DNA from: an uncultured Tateyamaria sp.
GTDB taxonomy: Bacteria; Pseudomonadota; Alphaproteobacteria; Rhodobacterales; Rhodobacteraceae
Reading direction: 5' to 3'
Assembly: GCF_947487805.1 (NCBI RefSeq)
Contig: NZ_CANKXW010000003.1
Coordinates: 248,001 to 312,000 of the forward strand
DNA: 64,000 nt
In this document: positions 1 through 8,993 of the stretch, one piece after another
Layout of the letters: each line of letters begins with the position of its first letter
Numbering within the stretch: position 1 is the first letter of the stretch
The notes under the pieces: generated by a model
What the model was told of the DNA's origin: nothing
Database searches by the model: none
Seen by the model: only the letters and a program-made list of their open reading frames with translations
Program-made: the position numbers and the translations under genes

Positions 1-2
1 CC

Positions 3-515
3 GCGTTTCGGCGTCGCTCCAACCTTTTGCCGCGCGCCGCTTGGTGGTCCGGCCCGCCCCCCGAAGCCGATACCGACGTGCCGCTGTTGAACGGATCGGC
101 GGTGTTTGTTCCGCGCGCCCGCTTTGACGCAGTGGGCGGGTTCGATCCAAAGATCTTTCTCTATCACGAGGATGACGACCTCGCCCTGCGCCTGTCCGCC
201 TTGGGGCCATTGCGGTATGTCCACGCCGCCACCGTGCACCACGCCGAAGGGCACAGCAACGTCCGCACCCCGGCCACCGCCGCCTTCAAGGCCTGGCACA
301 TGGGGCGCAGCCGCGTCTATGCCACCGCGAAACATGGCCGCCCCGCACCGATGCGCACCGCGCTGTGGTCGGCGCTGGGGCAATTGGCCTCACCGCTGGC
401 ATGGGCATCGAAACGCAAACGGGCCAAGCAGCTTGCCTTTCTGCGCGGCGTGCTCAGCGCGCGGGCGGATGGCGGGGCGGGCTATGCCCCGCTGCCGGAA
501 CAGAAAGGGGCCTGA
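3..515 (+). CDS. Glycosyltransferase family 2, C-terminal part (partial)
   Basis: The reading frame is open to the left edge, so the N-terminal half with the nucleotide-sugar site is missing. What remains contains a stretch ending L-N-G-S-A-V-F-V followed by G-G-F-D-P-K-I-F-L-Y-H-E-D-D-D-L. This is the acceptor-side motif of GT2 rhamnosyltransferase-like enzymes, in which the E-D pair holds the catalytic base. A basic C-terminal tail follows. The enzyme would add a sugar to a lipid-linked surface polysaccharide in the cytoplasm. The next gene starts two bases after the stop and is also of a polysaccharide family, so the two are probably cotranscribed. The family is clear; sugar and acceptor are unknown. 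Confidence 0.85.
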   Translation, partial: AFRRRSNLLPRAAWWSGPPPEADTDVPLLNGSAVFVPRARFDAVGGFDPKIFLYHEDDDLALRLSALGPLRYVHAATVHHAEGHSNVRTPATAAFKAWHMGRSRVYATAKHGRPAPMRTALWSALGQLASPLAWASKRKRAKQLAFLRGVLSARADGGAGYAPLPEQKGA

Positions 516-517
516 AC

Positions 518-1717
518 ATGGCGGGATCGATCCTGAACAAGCTGGGGCGCGAGCTGTCCCGTTTCGGTCGCCAGATCGTGGCCGCACCCGGCAACCTCTG
601 GCGGTACCAGACCGAACGCCGCCACTACGACCGCGTCACCGCCCGCCAGATCGTCACAACCGACGGGCAGGTCGCGCAGACAGAGCGCGTCGCACTCTAC
701 CTGATCTTTCCCGGCATGGGCGTGCAGCCCAGCCACCTGCGCGCCCTGCGATGGATGACCGACAATGGCTATGCCCCGCTGGTCGTGTCCAACCTGCCGC
801 TGGGTGACGCCGACAAGGCCCAGTTGCTGCCGCTATGCTGGCGCATCCTCGAACGGCCAAATGTGGGCTATGATTTCGGCGGCTACCGCGACGGGATCCT
901 GCATCTGGGCGACAGCCTTCCTGCGCTCAAACGGCTGGCGTTCCTGAACGATTCGTCCTGGTTCCCGATGCCCGGCACCGACGGTTGGCTCCGACAGGCG
1001 GAAACCGCAGGCCCCGACTTTGTCGCCGCCAGCTATCACTGGGGCATCGACCGGGTCCGCCCGCATGACTTTCGCACGATCCGCTGGCGCTTTGGCACCG
1101 GCAACCGCAACTTCCACTACGGCTCCTTTGCGCTGTCCGTGGGCCCTGCGGTGCTGCGTGATCCAGGCTTTTTCGCCTTCTGGAAGGCCTACCGTCTCAC
1201 TGGTGACAAATCGAAAACCGTGCGCCGCGGCGAAACCGGGTTCACCCGCTGGGTGCTGCGCAGCGGCCACAGCCACGCGGCCACTCACGACATCGCGACA
1301 CTGGACGCCGACCTCGCGGCCATGTCCGACGACCGCCTCGCCGACCTCGCGACCAAGCTGATCCTGCACGAGGACAGCACCATGCGGCAGGTCAAGCTCG
1401 ACACGCTGGCCAGCACGCAAGGGCGCGACCGCGCCGTCCTGATCCCGTTGATCCTGACCGCCATCGCCCGCCAAGGCGTCAGCTATGCGCTGCCGCACCA
1501 CCTGATCCGCGACAAGGCCTATCCGTTTCTCAAGAAAAGCCCGCTCTGGGCCAGCGCCGACACCCACGCGATCATGATGGATTTCCTGCACGGCATCGAC
1601 GGCGATCTGGGCACCGAACTGTGCGCCGAAGCCACCGCCACGGTGCAGGCGCGCGCGCCGCACCTGATCGGCGGCGCAGCCTTAGGGACCGCGCCGCCAA
1701 AAAACGATACCGCTTAG
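518..1717 (+). CDS. RgpF-like rhamnan synthesis family protein
   Basis: This 399-residue protein carries the RgpF signature N-V-G-Y-D-F-G-G-Y-R-D-G near residue 125, and downstream a block with L-N-D-S-S-W-F and H-Y-G-S-F. In this family (PF05045) the domain occurs in proteins needed for rhamnose-rich glucan or O-antigen side chains and probably acts as a glycosyltransferase. I chose the ATG directly after the upstream stop; a longer frame exists but would overlap the GT2 gene by about 150 bases. It has no signal peptide or obvious membrane segment, so it should act on the cytoplasmic face. Its stop shares four bases with the convergent peroxiredoxin gene. Confidence 0.75.
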   Translation: MAGSILNKLGRELSRFGRQIVAAPGNLWRYQTERRHYDRVTARQIVTTDGQVAQTERVALYLIFPGMGVQPSHLRALRWMTDNGYAPLVVSNLPLGDADKAQLLPLCWRILERPNVGYDFGGYRDGILHLGDSLPALKRLAFLNDSSWFPMPGTDGWLRQAETAGPDFVAASYHWGIDRVRPHDFRTIRWRFGTGNRNFHYGSFALSVGPAVLRDPGFFAFWKAYRLTGDKSKTVRRGETGFTRWVLRSGHSHAATHDIATLDADLAAMSDDRLADLATKLILHEDSTMRQVKLDTLASTQGRDRAVLIPLILTAIARQGVSYALPHHLIRDKAYPFLKKSPLWASADTHAIMMDFLHGIDGDLGTELCAEATATVQARAPHLIGGAALGTAPPKNDTA

Positions 1718-2364
1718 CTCGGTGCCTTGGTCTTGCGCAGATAGGGCAGGACCGTTTCGAACTCACCGAACTTGGCCTTGGCGTCCTCATTGGACACGGT
1801 GGGTGGGATGATCACGTCCTCGCCCGGCACCCAGTTCGCGGGCGTCGCCACACCCTTGGCCGACATCTGCAACCCGTCCAGCGCCCGCACGACCTCGGCA
1901 AAGTTGCGGCCCACAGTCATCGGATAGGTCATCGACAGCTTCAGCTGCTTGTCGGGGCCGATGATAAACACGGACCGCACCGTGGCACTGTCCGCAGGCG
2001 TGCGCCCATCGGGCAGGTACGCCTCCGCCGGCAGCATGTCGAAGGCCTTCGACACTTCCAGCCCGGCATCGGCAATGATCGGGAACCCGGCCTTGGTGCC
2101 TGCGACCTTCTCGATGTCGCCCTTCCACTTCTTGTGGTCCTCGACCCCGTCGACGGACACGCCGATCACCTTGGTGCCGCGCTTTTCCCATTCATCGGCC
2201 AGCTGCGCCACGGCGCCAAACTCGGTCGTGCAGACGGGCGTGAAATCCTTGGGGTGCGAAAACAAAATCGCCCAGCTGTCGCCAATCCAGTCATGCAGGG
2301 AAATCGTGCCGTGGTCCGTTTCGACCGTCAAATCGGGGATCGTGTCGTTAATGCGCAAACCCAT
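1714..2364 (-). CDS. 1-Cys peroxiredoxin (Prx6 class)
   Basis: The 216-residue product reduces peroxides with a single peroxidatic cysteine. The motif D-F-T-P-V-C-T-T-E puts that residue at Cys45, and there is no second cysteine anywhere in the protein, which defines the 1-Cys Prx6 subclass. Length and the C-terminal dimerisation extension (P-A-N-W-V-P-G-E-D) match the family. The chosen ATG has GGAGG six bases upstream; a longer frame adds 36 residues of unlikely composition and is rejected. The protein is cytoplasmic and must be re-reduced by a small thiol or thioredoxin. It is transcribed divergently from the aldehyde dehydrogenase gene, with 125 bases between the two starts. Confidence 0.93.
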   Translation of the reverse strand: MGLRINDTIPDLTVETDHGTISLHDWIGDSWAILFSHPKDFTPVCTTEFGAVAQLADEWEKRGTKVIGVSVDGVEDHKKWKGDIEKVAGTKAGFPIIADAGLEVSKAFDMLPAEAYLPDGRTPADSATVRSVFIIGPDKQLKLSMTYPMTVGRNFAEVVRALDGLQMSAKGVATPANWVPGEDVIIPPTVSNEDAKAKFGEFETVLPYLRKTKAPS

Positions 2365-2489
2365 GGTGTCCTCCGTCGGGATAATGTCGTCAGACTGCAA
2401 CCTAAGCGATCCTGACCATCTTTTCATCCCCCGTCTTGTCGCCAGCCCCGCCCGGTGCCACAGTCCACCCAAATCTCAGGGAGAAACCC

Positions 2490-3929
2490 ATGCTCGAAAA
2501 ACGCGATTTCTACATTGGCGGCCAGTGGGTCGCCCCGATGAACGGCACCGATCACCACGTGATCGACCCCTCGACCGAAGAACCGACCGCCGTCATCTCG
2601 CTTGGCGGCACGCAAGACGCCGAGGCAGCCATCGCCGCAGCCAAGGCGGCGTTCCCCGCGTGGATGGCCACGCCGGTGGAGGACCGCATCGCATTGGTCG
2701 AAAAGCTGATTGAGGTCTATGAGAAACGCGGCGAAGACCTGGCGCAGGCCATGTCCGCCGAGATGGGCGCGCCCCTCGACATGTCGCGCAGCCAGCAGGT
2801 CGGCGCTGGCACATGGCACCTGAAAAACTTCATCCGCGCGGCCAAGGCGTTCGAGTTCAACCGCCCCCTCAGCGACCGCGCCCCGAATGACCGGATCATC
2901 TACGAGGCGGTGGGCGTCGCGGCCCTGATCACCCCGTGGAACTGGCCCATGAACCAGGTCACGCTCAAGGTCGGCGCGGCGGCGATCGCGGGCTGCACCA
3001 TGATCCTGAAACCCAGCGAAGAATCCCCCCTCAACGCGATGATCTTTGCCGAGATGATGCACGAGGCGGGCTTCCCCCCAGGCGTCTTCAACCTGGTCAA
3101 CGGCGACGGCCCTGGCGTCGGCACCGTGCTGTCCGGCCACCCGGACGTCGACATGGTCAGCTTTACCGGCTCGTCCCGTGCAGGCCGCCTGATCTCCAAA
3201 AACGCCGCCGATACGCTCAAACGCGTGCACCTCGAACTGGGCGGCAAAGGGGCGAATGTCATCTTTGACGATGCCGACGACAAGGCCGTCAAACGCGGCG
3301 TGCTGCACATGATGAACAACACCGGCCAATCCTGTAATGCCCCCAGCCGCATGTTGGTCCAACGCAGCAAATACGACGCCGCCGTCGAAGAGGCCGCCGC
3401 CGTCGCGGGCAAAGTCACCGTCGGCCCCGCCAGCGACGAAGGCCGCCATATCGGTCCGGTCGTGAACGAGGTCCAATGGACCAAGATCCAGGACCTGATC
3501 CAGAAAGGCATCGACGAAGGCGCCAGGCTCGTCGCCGGTGGCACAGGCCGCCCCGAAGGCTTCAACAAGGGCTTCTACGTCCGTCCCACCGTCTTTGCGG
3601 ACGTCACCAACGACATGACCATCGCCCGCGAGGAGATCTTTGGCCCCGTCCTGTCGATCATTCCTTTCGACACCGAAGAGGACGCCGTCGCAATCGCCAA
3701 CGACACGCCCTACGGCCTGACCAACTATGTCCAGACGCAAGACGGCGCGCGCCTGAACCGCATGGCACAGGCGCTCCGCTCCGGCATGGTCGAAATGAAC
3801 GGCACCTCCCGCGCTGCAGGCTCGCCATTTGGCGGCATGAAACAATCCGGCAACGGGCGCGAGGGTGGCATCTGGGGCATCGAGGACTTCCTCGAAGTCA
3901 AAGCCGTCTCGGGCTGGGCCGCCGAATAG
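2490..3929 (+). CDS. NAD(P)-dependent aldehyde dehydrogenase
   Basis: This is a 479-residue member of the aldehyde dehydrogenase superfamily, oxidising an aldehyde to its acid with NAD(P). The landmarks are in order: T-P-W-N-W-P at the cofactor fold, K-P-S-E-E-S-P for cofactor binding, F-T-G-S-S-R, the general base in L-E-L-G-G-K (Glu249) and the nucleophile in N-T-G-Q-S-C (Cys282), then E-E-I-F-G-P-V. The start has GGGAG at a normal distance. The substrate cannot be read from the sequence; the overall pattern resembles the broad-specificity group often annotated as betaine-aldehyde or medium-chain aldehyde dehydrogenases. It stands alone rather than in an operon. Confidence 0.92.
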   Translation: MLEKRDFYIGGQWVAPMNGTDHHVIDPSTEEPTAVISLGGTQDAEAAIAAAKAAFPAWMATPVEDRIALVEKLIEVYEKRGEDLAQAMSAEMGAPLDMSRSQQVGAGTWHLKNFIRAAKAFEFNRPLSDRAPNDRIIYEAVGVAALITPWNWPMNQVTLKVGAAAIAGCTMILKPSEESPLNAMIFAEMMHEAGFPPGVFNLVNGDGPGVGTVLSGHPDVDMVSFTGSSRAGRLISKNAADTLKRVHLELGGKGANVIFDDADDKAVKRGVLHMMNNTGQSCNAPSRMLVQRSKYDAAVEEAAAVAGKVTVGPASDEGRHIGPVVNEVQWTKIQDLIQKGIDEGARLVAGGTGRPEGFNKGFYVRPTVFADVTNDMTIAREEIFGPVLSIIPFDTEEDAVAIANDTPYGLTNYVQTQDGARLNRMAQALRSGMVEMNGTSRAAGSPFGGMKQSGNGREGGIWGIEDFLEVKAVSGWAAE

Positions 3930-3941
3930 GCCCTGATCCCT

Positions 3942-4010
3942 GTCATCTTGCCAAATAAACTCCGGGGGGAGGCGCAGCCGGGGGGCTGGCCCCCCTCCAC
4001 CCCCTCCACT
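3942..4010. repeat. Extragenic GC-rich repeat-like element with hairpin
   Basis: Between the convergent aldehyde dehydrogenase and rluA genes lies a short stretch that reads CATCTTGCCAAATAAACTCC followed by G-runs, ending in six G, CTGG, six C (3980-3995), which can fold into a strong hairpin. Similar sequences occur after genes in many Roseobacter-group genomes as far as I recall, so I read it as a dispersed extragenic element that may also stop transcription. Only one copy is obvious in this window, so the repeat status cannot be shown here. Confidence 0.35.
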
Positions 4011-4054
4011 CGGATGCCCGTAGGGCGGAGTCTAACCCCGCCAAACTGCGCAAT

Positions 4055-4702
4055 TCAAAACGGCACAGGCGCGCGGAACCGCATCATACGGCCCGAATCC
4101 GGGTGCTTGATCTTCAGCTCTTCGGAATGCAGCATCAGACGCTCGAAATCGCGCGCCGCCCCGTCGGCATAAAACGGATCGCCCAGGATCGGATGGCCCA
4201 GGGCCTGCATGTGCACCCGCAACTGATGGCTCCGCCCCGTTTGCGGCATCAATCGCACGCGCGTCTCGGTGTCCGTATCGCGCAGCACCCGCCAGTCGGT
4301 CACTGCCGGTTTGCCATTCTCGTGGTCCACATGCTGCTTTGGCCGGTTCGGCCAATCCACGATCAACGGCAGATCCACGCGCCCGGTCTTGGGCGTCAGC
4401 CGCCCCCAGACCCGCGCGACATAGGTCTTTTTCGCCGCACGCAATTCGAACTGTTTCGACAGGAACCGTTGCGCATGGGGCGTCAGGCCAAAGACGATCA
4501 CGCCGCTTGTGTCCCGGTCCAGACGGTGCACCAGCAACGCCTGCGGCCACACCGCTTGCACCCGCGCCATCAGACAATCGGACAGGTGCGCGCCCTTGCC
4601 CGGCACAGACAACAGGCCCGACGGCTTGGATACGGCCAGCATCTCTGCATCGTCGTGCAGCACGTCAAGCGGATCATTGGGCGGGTCATAGATGCTGTCC
4701 AT
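4055..4702 (-). CDS. rluA: RluA-family RNA pseudouridine synthase
   Basis: The 215-residue protein converts uridine to pseudouridine in structured RNA. It carries the family motif H-R-L-D-R-D-T-S-G with the catalytic aspartate at residue 62, then P-Q-T-G-R-S-H-Q-L-R-V-H and the H-P-I-L-G-D-P-F-Y block near the C-terminus. There is no N-terminal S4 domain and the length matches E. coli RluA (219 residues), which acts on 23S rRNA U746 and tRNA U32; the same specificity is inferred, not shown. I chose the ATG preceded by GAGGCGG; an upstream in-frame start would add 58 residues across the neighbouring promoter region. Confidence 0.88.
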   Translation of the reverse strand: MDSIYDPPNDPLDVLHDDAEMLAVSKPSGLLSVPGKGAHLSDCLMARVQAVWPQALLVHRLDRDTSGVIVFGLTPHAQRFLSKQFELRAAKKTYVARVWGRLTPKTGRVDLPLIVDWPNRPKQHVDHENGKPAVTDWRVLRDTDTETRVRLMPQTGRSHQLRVHMQALGHPILGDPFYADGAARDFERLMLHSEELKIKHPDSGRMMRFRAPVPF

Positions 4703-4808
4703 GGGTCCGCCTCTCAAATGCGCTGACCAAAGGCAAGCCCCATCACGTTTCAGAGAGACCGATGGCGCAAGGATTGCCTGCGCCGTGCTGTCGTGTTCGG
4801 TGGGCGGC

Positions 4809-5603
4809 ATGAAATACATTGTCGCCCTGCTGCTCGCCCTTCCGACCTTTGCCATGGCCCAGTGCGGGCCCGACACCGCCTGTGAGATCGACGGGGGCAG
4901 CTATCACATGATCGCGCCAGTGTCGGATGACCCAGCCCCCGCGCTCGTGTTTTTTCATGGGCACAACGCGACGGGTCAGATGATTTTTCGCGGCGGGATT
5001 AAATCGGATTTCGCCGATGCTGGGTACGTGGTCATCGCACCCAACGGCACCGCCATCGAAGGGCGGCAAACCCGCCGTTGGGCAGGGCGCGACGGGCCGG
5101 GGCGCGATGATGTGGGCTTTGTCCTTGATGTGATCAAGGACGCGCAAACCAAGGCCAATATCGATCCCGACCGCATCTATGTCGCAGGCTTTTCCGCCGG
5201 CGGGTCCATGGCATGGCTGATGGCCTGCAAGGAGGCGGAACATTTTGCCGGCTTTGCCTCGATCTCGGGCGCGCTGCGGGAACCCAATGACACAACCGAT
5301 TGCCCCAGCGCACCGGTGCGGTTCCTGCAAATCCACGGATTTGCCGACAATCAGGTCCCGTTCGAGGGGCGCGCCATCCGCGACTGGCATCAGGGCAGCC
5401 TCTGGGACAGCCTGTCGCTGGCCCGCAGCGCCAATCAGTGCCGCACCCATCCCGACACCATCGCCATCGGCGACCGGTTCCGCTGCCGGACATGGAACGA
5501 CAGCTGCGAAAGCGGTGCGATCCGGTTCTGCGAACATGACGGCGGCCACGGCATGCCACGCGGCTGGACGACCCTCGCACGCGATTGGTTCGAAGGGTCC
5601 TAG
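4809..5603 (+). CDS. Secreted alpha/beta-hydrolase esterase (PHB depolymerase / LpqC-like)
   Basis: This 264-residue protein starts with a clear signal peptide (M-K-Y-I-V-A-L-L-L-A-L-P-T-F-A-M-A), so it is exported. The mature part follows the LpqC/polyhydroxybutyrate-depolymerase fold: F-F-H-G-H-N near residue 60 for the oxyanion hole, the nucleophile elbow G-F-S-A-G-G with Ser129, a late F-A-D-N for the acid and a C-terminal H-D-G-G-H-G supplying the histidine. Several cysteines probably form disulphides in the periplasm. Likely substrates are polyester oligomers or feruloyl-type esters; the sequence does not decide. The start lies downstream of a longer frame because the signal peptide begins there. 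The stop overlaps that of rarD by four bases. Confidence 0.82.
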   Translation: MKYIVALLLALPTFAMAQCGPDTACEIDGGSYHMIAPVSDDPAPALVFFHGHNATGQMIFRGGIKSDFADAGYVVIAPNGTAIEGRQTRRWAGRDGPGRDDVGFVLDVIKDAQTKANIDPDRIYVAGFSAGGSMAWLMACKEAEHFAGFASISGALREPNDTTDCPSAPVRFLQIHGFADNQVPFEGRAIRDWHQGSLWDSLSLARSANQCRTHPDTIAIGDRFRCRTWNDSCESGAIRFCEHDGGHGMPRGWTTLARDWFEGS

Positions 5604-6490
5604 GCTCGGCGCATCTCGCGCAGCATCGACACTGAATAGATCACCAGTGCCGCCCAGATCATCGGGAACGCGATCATCCGCGCCTGCCCGAACGGCTCTT
5701 TGAACACCACGACAGCGCACAGAAAAATCATCGTCGGCGCGATGTATTGCAGGATTGCGATGGTGGTCAGCCGCAGCCCCTTGGCGCCGTTGGCATAGAG
5801 GATCAGCGGGATCGCCGTGACCGCGCCGCACCCCAGCAACAACCAATTCGTGGCCGCGTCGCCCACCATGAACGTCCCCTGCCCGCTCACGCTCAGCCAC
5901 GTCACGTAGGCCAGCGCCGGGATCAGCAGGATCAGCACCTCAAGCAGAAAGCCCTGGTTCGGCCCGATGGGCAGCTGTTTCTTGGCAAGCGCATAGAACC
6001 CCCAGGACACGGTCAACCCCAACGCGGCCCACGGCACGACTCCCGCTGAAATCGTCAGCACCGCCACCGCACAGGCCGCCAGCCCAATCGCCACCAACTG
6101 CGCGCGGGTCAGCCGTTCGCGCAACAGCAGCGCACCCAGCGCCACGGAAAACAGCGGGTTGATGTAATACCCCAGCGCCGCGTCCAGCGTGTGCCCGCTG
6201 GTGATCGCCCAGACGTAAATGCCCCAGTTCACCGTGATCAGCGCCGCGGTGACACAGCCCATGGCCAGCATCCGCGGATTGCGCAGCGCCGCCATCAAAT
6301 CCCCCGTCCGGCGCAACGCGATCAACAAAACGGCTGCAATCGGCACCGACCAGATGATGCGATGCGCAACTACTTCGGCCGGGCCGATATGGCTGAGCAT
6401 CTTCATATACAGCGGCAGGAATCCCCACAGGAAATAGGCCGACAGTGCAAAGCCAAGCCCTTGCGGGGTATCACCGGATGGCTGCGACAT
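5600..6490 (-). CDS. rarD: RarD-type EamA family transporter
   Basis: The 296-residue hydrophobic protein has the ten-helix pattern of two EamA repeats. The first helix region reads F-A-L-S-A-Y-F-L-W-G-F-L-P-L-Y, and a short block A-H-R-I-I-W-S, typical of RarD proteins, follows near residue 42. RarD relatives are inner-membrane drug/metabolite exporters whose physiological substrates are mostly unknown. The ATG is preceded by an AAAGGA-type site about eight bases upstream. It is a single-gene transcription unit facing the esterase gene tail to tail. Confidence 0.85.
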   Translation of the reverse strand: MSQPSGDTPQGLGFALSAYFLWGFLPLYMKMLSHIGPAEVVAHRIIWSVPIAAVLLIALRRTGDLMAALRNPRMLAMGCVTAALITVNWGIYVWAITSGHTLDAALGYYINPLFSVALGALLLRERLTRAQLVAIGLAACAVAVLTISAGVVPWAALGLTVSWGFYALAKKQLPIGPNQGFLLEVLILLIPALAYVTWLSVSGQGTFMVGDAATNWLLLGCGAVTAIPLILYANGAKGLRLTTIAILQYIAPTMIFLCAVVVFKEPFGQARMIAFPMIWAALVIYSVSMLREMRRA

Positions 6491-6536
6491 GAGGGAGGTC
6501 CTTTCCGGTCCTCCCTAGCACCCTGTCAGGGCCGCG

Positions 6537-8984
6537 TCACGCCTTCACGCGCTCCGATTTGGGGTCGTACATCGGTTTGAGAGATGCCTCGGCCCGCACC
6601 CGCGTACCCGCCACGTCGATCTCGTAGGTGGACGCCAGAACATCCGCCGCCGTTTCGCCCTTGCATGGAACATAGCCAAGGCCCATCGCGGCACCCAGAT
6701 GGTGACCATACGCGCCTGAACTGAGATAGCCCACGATCTCGCCATCCCGCACAATCGGCTCGTTGTGATACAAGAGCGGCTCGGCATCGGTCAGCTTGAA
6801 TTGCAGCATCCGGTTCGACAGGCCCTCGTCCTGCTTGCGCAGCACCGCGTCGCGCCCGATGAAGGACGGCTTGTCCTTCTTGACGGCAAAGCCAAGCCCC
6901 GCTTCCATCACGTGGTCTTCGCAGGTGATGTCGTGACCAAAGTGGCGGAACCCCTTTTCGATCCGGCAGGTGTCCATCATGTGCATCCCGCACAGTTTCA
7001 TCCCCATGCCTTCGCCCGCCGCATGCAGCGTCTCGAACACGTGCGCACATTGGTCCGCGCTGACATAGACCTCCCAGCCCAGCTCGCCCACATATGTGAC
7101 GCGGTGGATCCGGGCGAGGCCCATGCCGATCTCGATCTCCTGTGCGGTGCCAAACGGGTTCACGTCGTTGGACAGGTCCGCCGGGCTGACCGCGTTCAAC
7201 AGGTCGCGCGACTTGGGCCCCATGACGGCCAGCACACCCTCGCCTGCGGTGACGTCCGTGATAACCACGTTGAAATCACCCACATGGCGCTGCATCCACG
7301 TCTGGTCCGCCAGCCGTGTCGCCGCCGGTGTCACCACCAGATAAGCGGTTTCGGTCAGGCGCGTGACGGTCACATCCGCCTCGATCCCGCCGCGGTTGTT
7401 CAGGAACTGGGTATAGACGATCTTTCCATTCGGCACCGAATAGTTGCCGCCGCCGACATAGTTCATGAACGCCTCGGCATCGCGCCCCTCAACCCGGATT
7501 TTGCCAAAGGACGACATGTCATACATGCCCACATTCTCGCGGATCGCGCGGTGTTCCTCGGCCACGTTGTCAAAGAAATTCTGCCGCGCCCAGCTGTATT
7601 CATATTCTGGCGTCTGCCCGTCCCGCGCGAACCAGTTGGCGCGTTCCCAGCCCGCCAGCTCACCCATCACCGCGCCGTGCTGCATCAGGTGGGCATGAAA
7701 CGGCGTGCGCCGCACACCCCGCGCCGTCGCCTTCTGGCGGAACGGGAAGTGGTCGGCATAAAGCAGGCCCAGCGTCTCGGTCGACCGATCCGCGAGATAG
7801 CTCTTGTTGCCCATGAAAGGCTGCATGCGGCTGATGTCCACATCGCCCAGATCGAACGGCTTGGCGCCGTCCTCCATCCACTGCGCCAGCGCCATTCCCG
7901 CGCCACCCGCCGACTGGATCCCGATGGAGTTGAACCCGCAAGCGACCCAAACATTGTCCATCTCGGGCGCAAGGCCAAGGTGATAGGCGTCGTCGGGCGT
8001 AAAGCTCTCCGGCCCGTTAAAGAACGTGTGAATGCCCGCCTCGGCCAGCATCGGCATCCGGTTCACCGCCGCCTCGAGGATCGGCTCAAAATGGTCGAAA
8101 TCCTCGGGCAGCTGGTCGAACTCAAAGTCGCGCGGAATGCCGTCAATGGCCCAAGGTTTGGCGTGGGGCTCAAAAGCGCCGAGCAGGATCTTTCCCGCAT
8201 CTTCCTTGTAATAGGCGCATTCGTCCGGGATCCGCAGGACAGGCAGCTGTTGCAGATCCTTGATCGCCTCCGTCACGATGTAAAAGTGTTCGCAGGCCTG
8301 TAGCGGCACGTTCACGCCCGCCATCTTGCCGACCTCATGGCCCCACATGCCCGCACAATTCACGATCATGTCGCAGGCGATGTGCCCGTCACTGCCATCT
8401 TCGCCTTTCCAATCCACACCAGTGACGCGGCGGCCCTCGCGGACGATATTGGTCACCGCGACCCGTTCCTGCACACGTGCCCCGCGTTGCCGCGCGCCCT
8501 TGGCCAGCGCCAGCGCGATATTGGCCGGATCGCCCTGACCGTCGAGCGGCAGGTACACGCCCCCGGTCACGTCCTCGATATTTAGGTGCTCGTATCGAGC
8601 CTTCACCTCCGACGGCGAGATCTCCTCGACCTCGACGCCAAAGGCGCGGGCCATGCCTGCCTGGCGGCGCAGCTCTTCGAGCCGTTCACCGGTCAACGCG
8701 GCGGTGATCGAGCCCACGCGCTTGAACCCGGTCGCCACACCGGTTTCCGCTTCGAGACCGCCGTAAAGCTCTTGGGAATAGCGCGCCAGCTTGGTCATGT
8801 TCGCCGTCGCGCGCAGCTGTGCGATCAAACCGGCAGCATGCCACGTGGTGCCGGATGTCAGCTGCTTGCGTTCCAGCAGCACGACGTCTTTCCAACCCAG
8901 TTTGGTCAGGTGATAGGCAACGGAACACCCGATGACACCGCCGCCGATGATGACGACGCGGGCAGAGGAGGGAAGGTCAGGCAT
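6537..8984 (-). CDS. FAD/GcvT-fusion demethylating dehydrogenase (DMGDH/sarcosine DH type), copy 1
   Basis: The 815-residue enzyme has an N-terminal FAD-dependent amine oxidase domain starting V-V-I-I-G-G-G-V-I-G. The T-T-W-H-A-A-G motif has its His at residue 49; in mitochondrial dimethylglycine dehydrogenase the equivalent His carries covalent FAD. From about residue 430 a GcvT aminomethyltransferase domain and its C-terminal barrel follow, which hand the released methyl group to tetrahydrofolate. The family oxidatively demethylates dimethylglycine, sarcosine or similar N-methyl compounds. The gene lies just downstream of the homocysteine methyltransferase and is probably cotranscribed with it. 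GAGGACC precedes the ATG. The exact substrate is undecided. Confidence 0.88.
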   Translation of the reverse strand: MPDLPSSARVVIIGGGVIGCSVAYHLTKLGWKDVVLLERKQLTSGTTWHAAGLIAQLRATANMTKLARYSQELYGGLEAETGVATGFKRVGSITAALTGERLEELRRQAGMARAFGVEVEEISPSEVKARYEHLNIEDVTGGVYLPLDGQGDPANIALALAKGARQRGARVQERVAVTNIVREGRRVTGVDWKGEDGSDGHIACDMIVNCAGMWGHEVGKMAGVNVPLQACEHFYIVTEAIKDLQQLPVLRIPDECAYYKEDAGKILLGAFEPHAKPWAIDGIPRDFEFDQLPEDFDHFEPILEAAVNRMPMLAEAGIHTFFNGPESFTPDDAYHLGLAPEMDNVWVACGFNSIGIQSAGGAGMALAQWMEDGAKPFDLGDVDISRMQPFMGNKSYLADRSTETLGLLYADHFPFRQKATARGVRRTPFHAHLMQHGAVMGELAGWERANWFARDGQTPEYEYSWARQNFFDNVAEEHRAIRENVGMYDMSSFGKIRVEGRDAEAFMNYVGGGNYSVPNGKIVYTQFLNNRGGIEADVTVTRLTETAYLVVTPAATRLADQTWMQRHVGDFNVVITDVTAGEGVLAVMGPKSRDLLNAVSPADLSNDVNPFGTAQEIEIGMGLARIHRVTYVGELGWEVYVSADQCAHVFETLHAAGEGMGMKLCGMHMMDTCRIEKGFRHFGHDITCEDHVMEAGLGFAVKKDKPSFIGRDAVLRKQDEGLSNRMLQFKLTDAEPLLYHNEPIVRDGEIVGYLSSGAYGHHLGAAMGLGYVPCKGETAADVLASTYEIDVAGTRVRAEASLKPMYDPKSERVKA

Positions 8985-8993
8985 AATGGGTCC

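Noticed and set aside
3930-4054. A short coding frame in the gap between the aldehyde dehydrogenase and rluA genes
   Set aside because: Frames here have no ribosome site and run through G/C homopolymers of an extragenic hairpin element.
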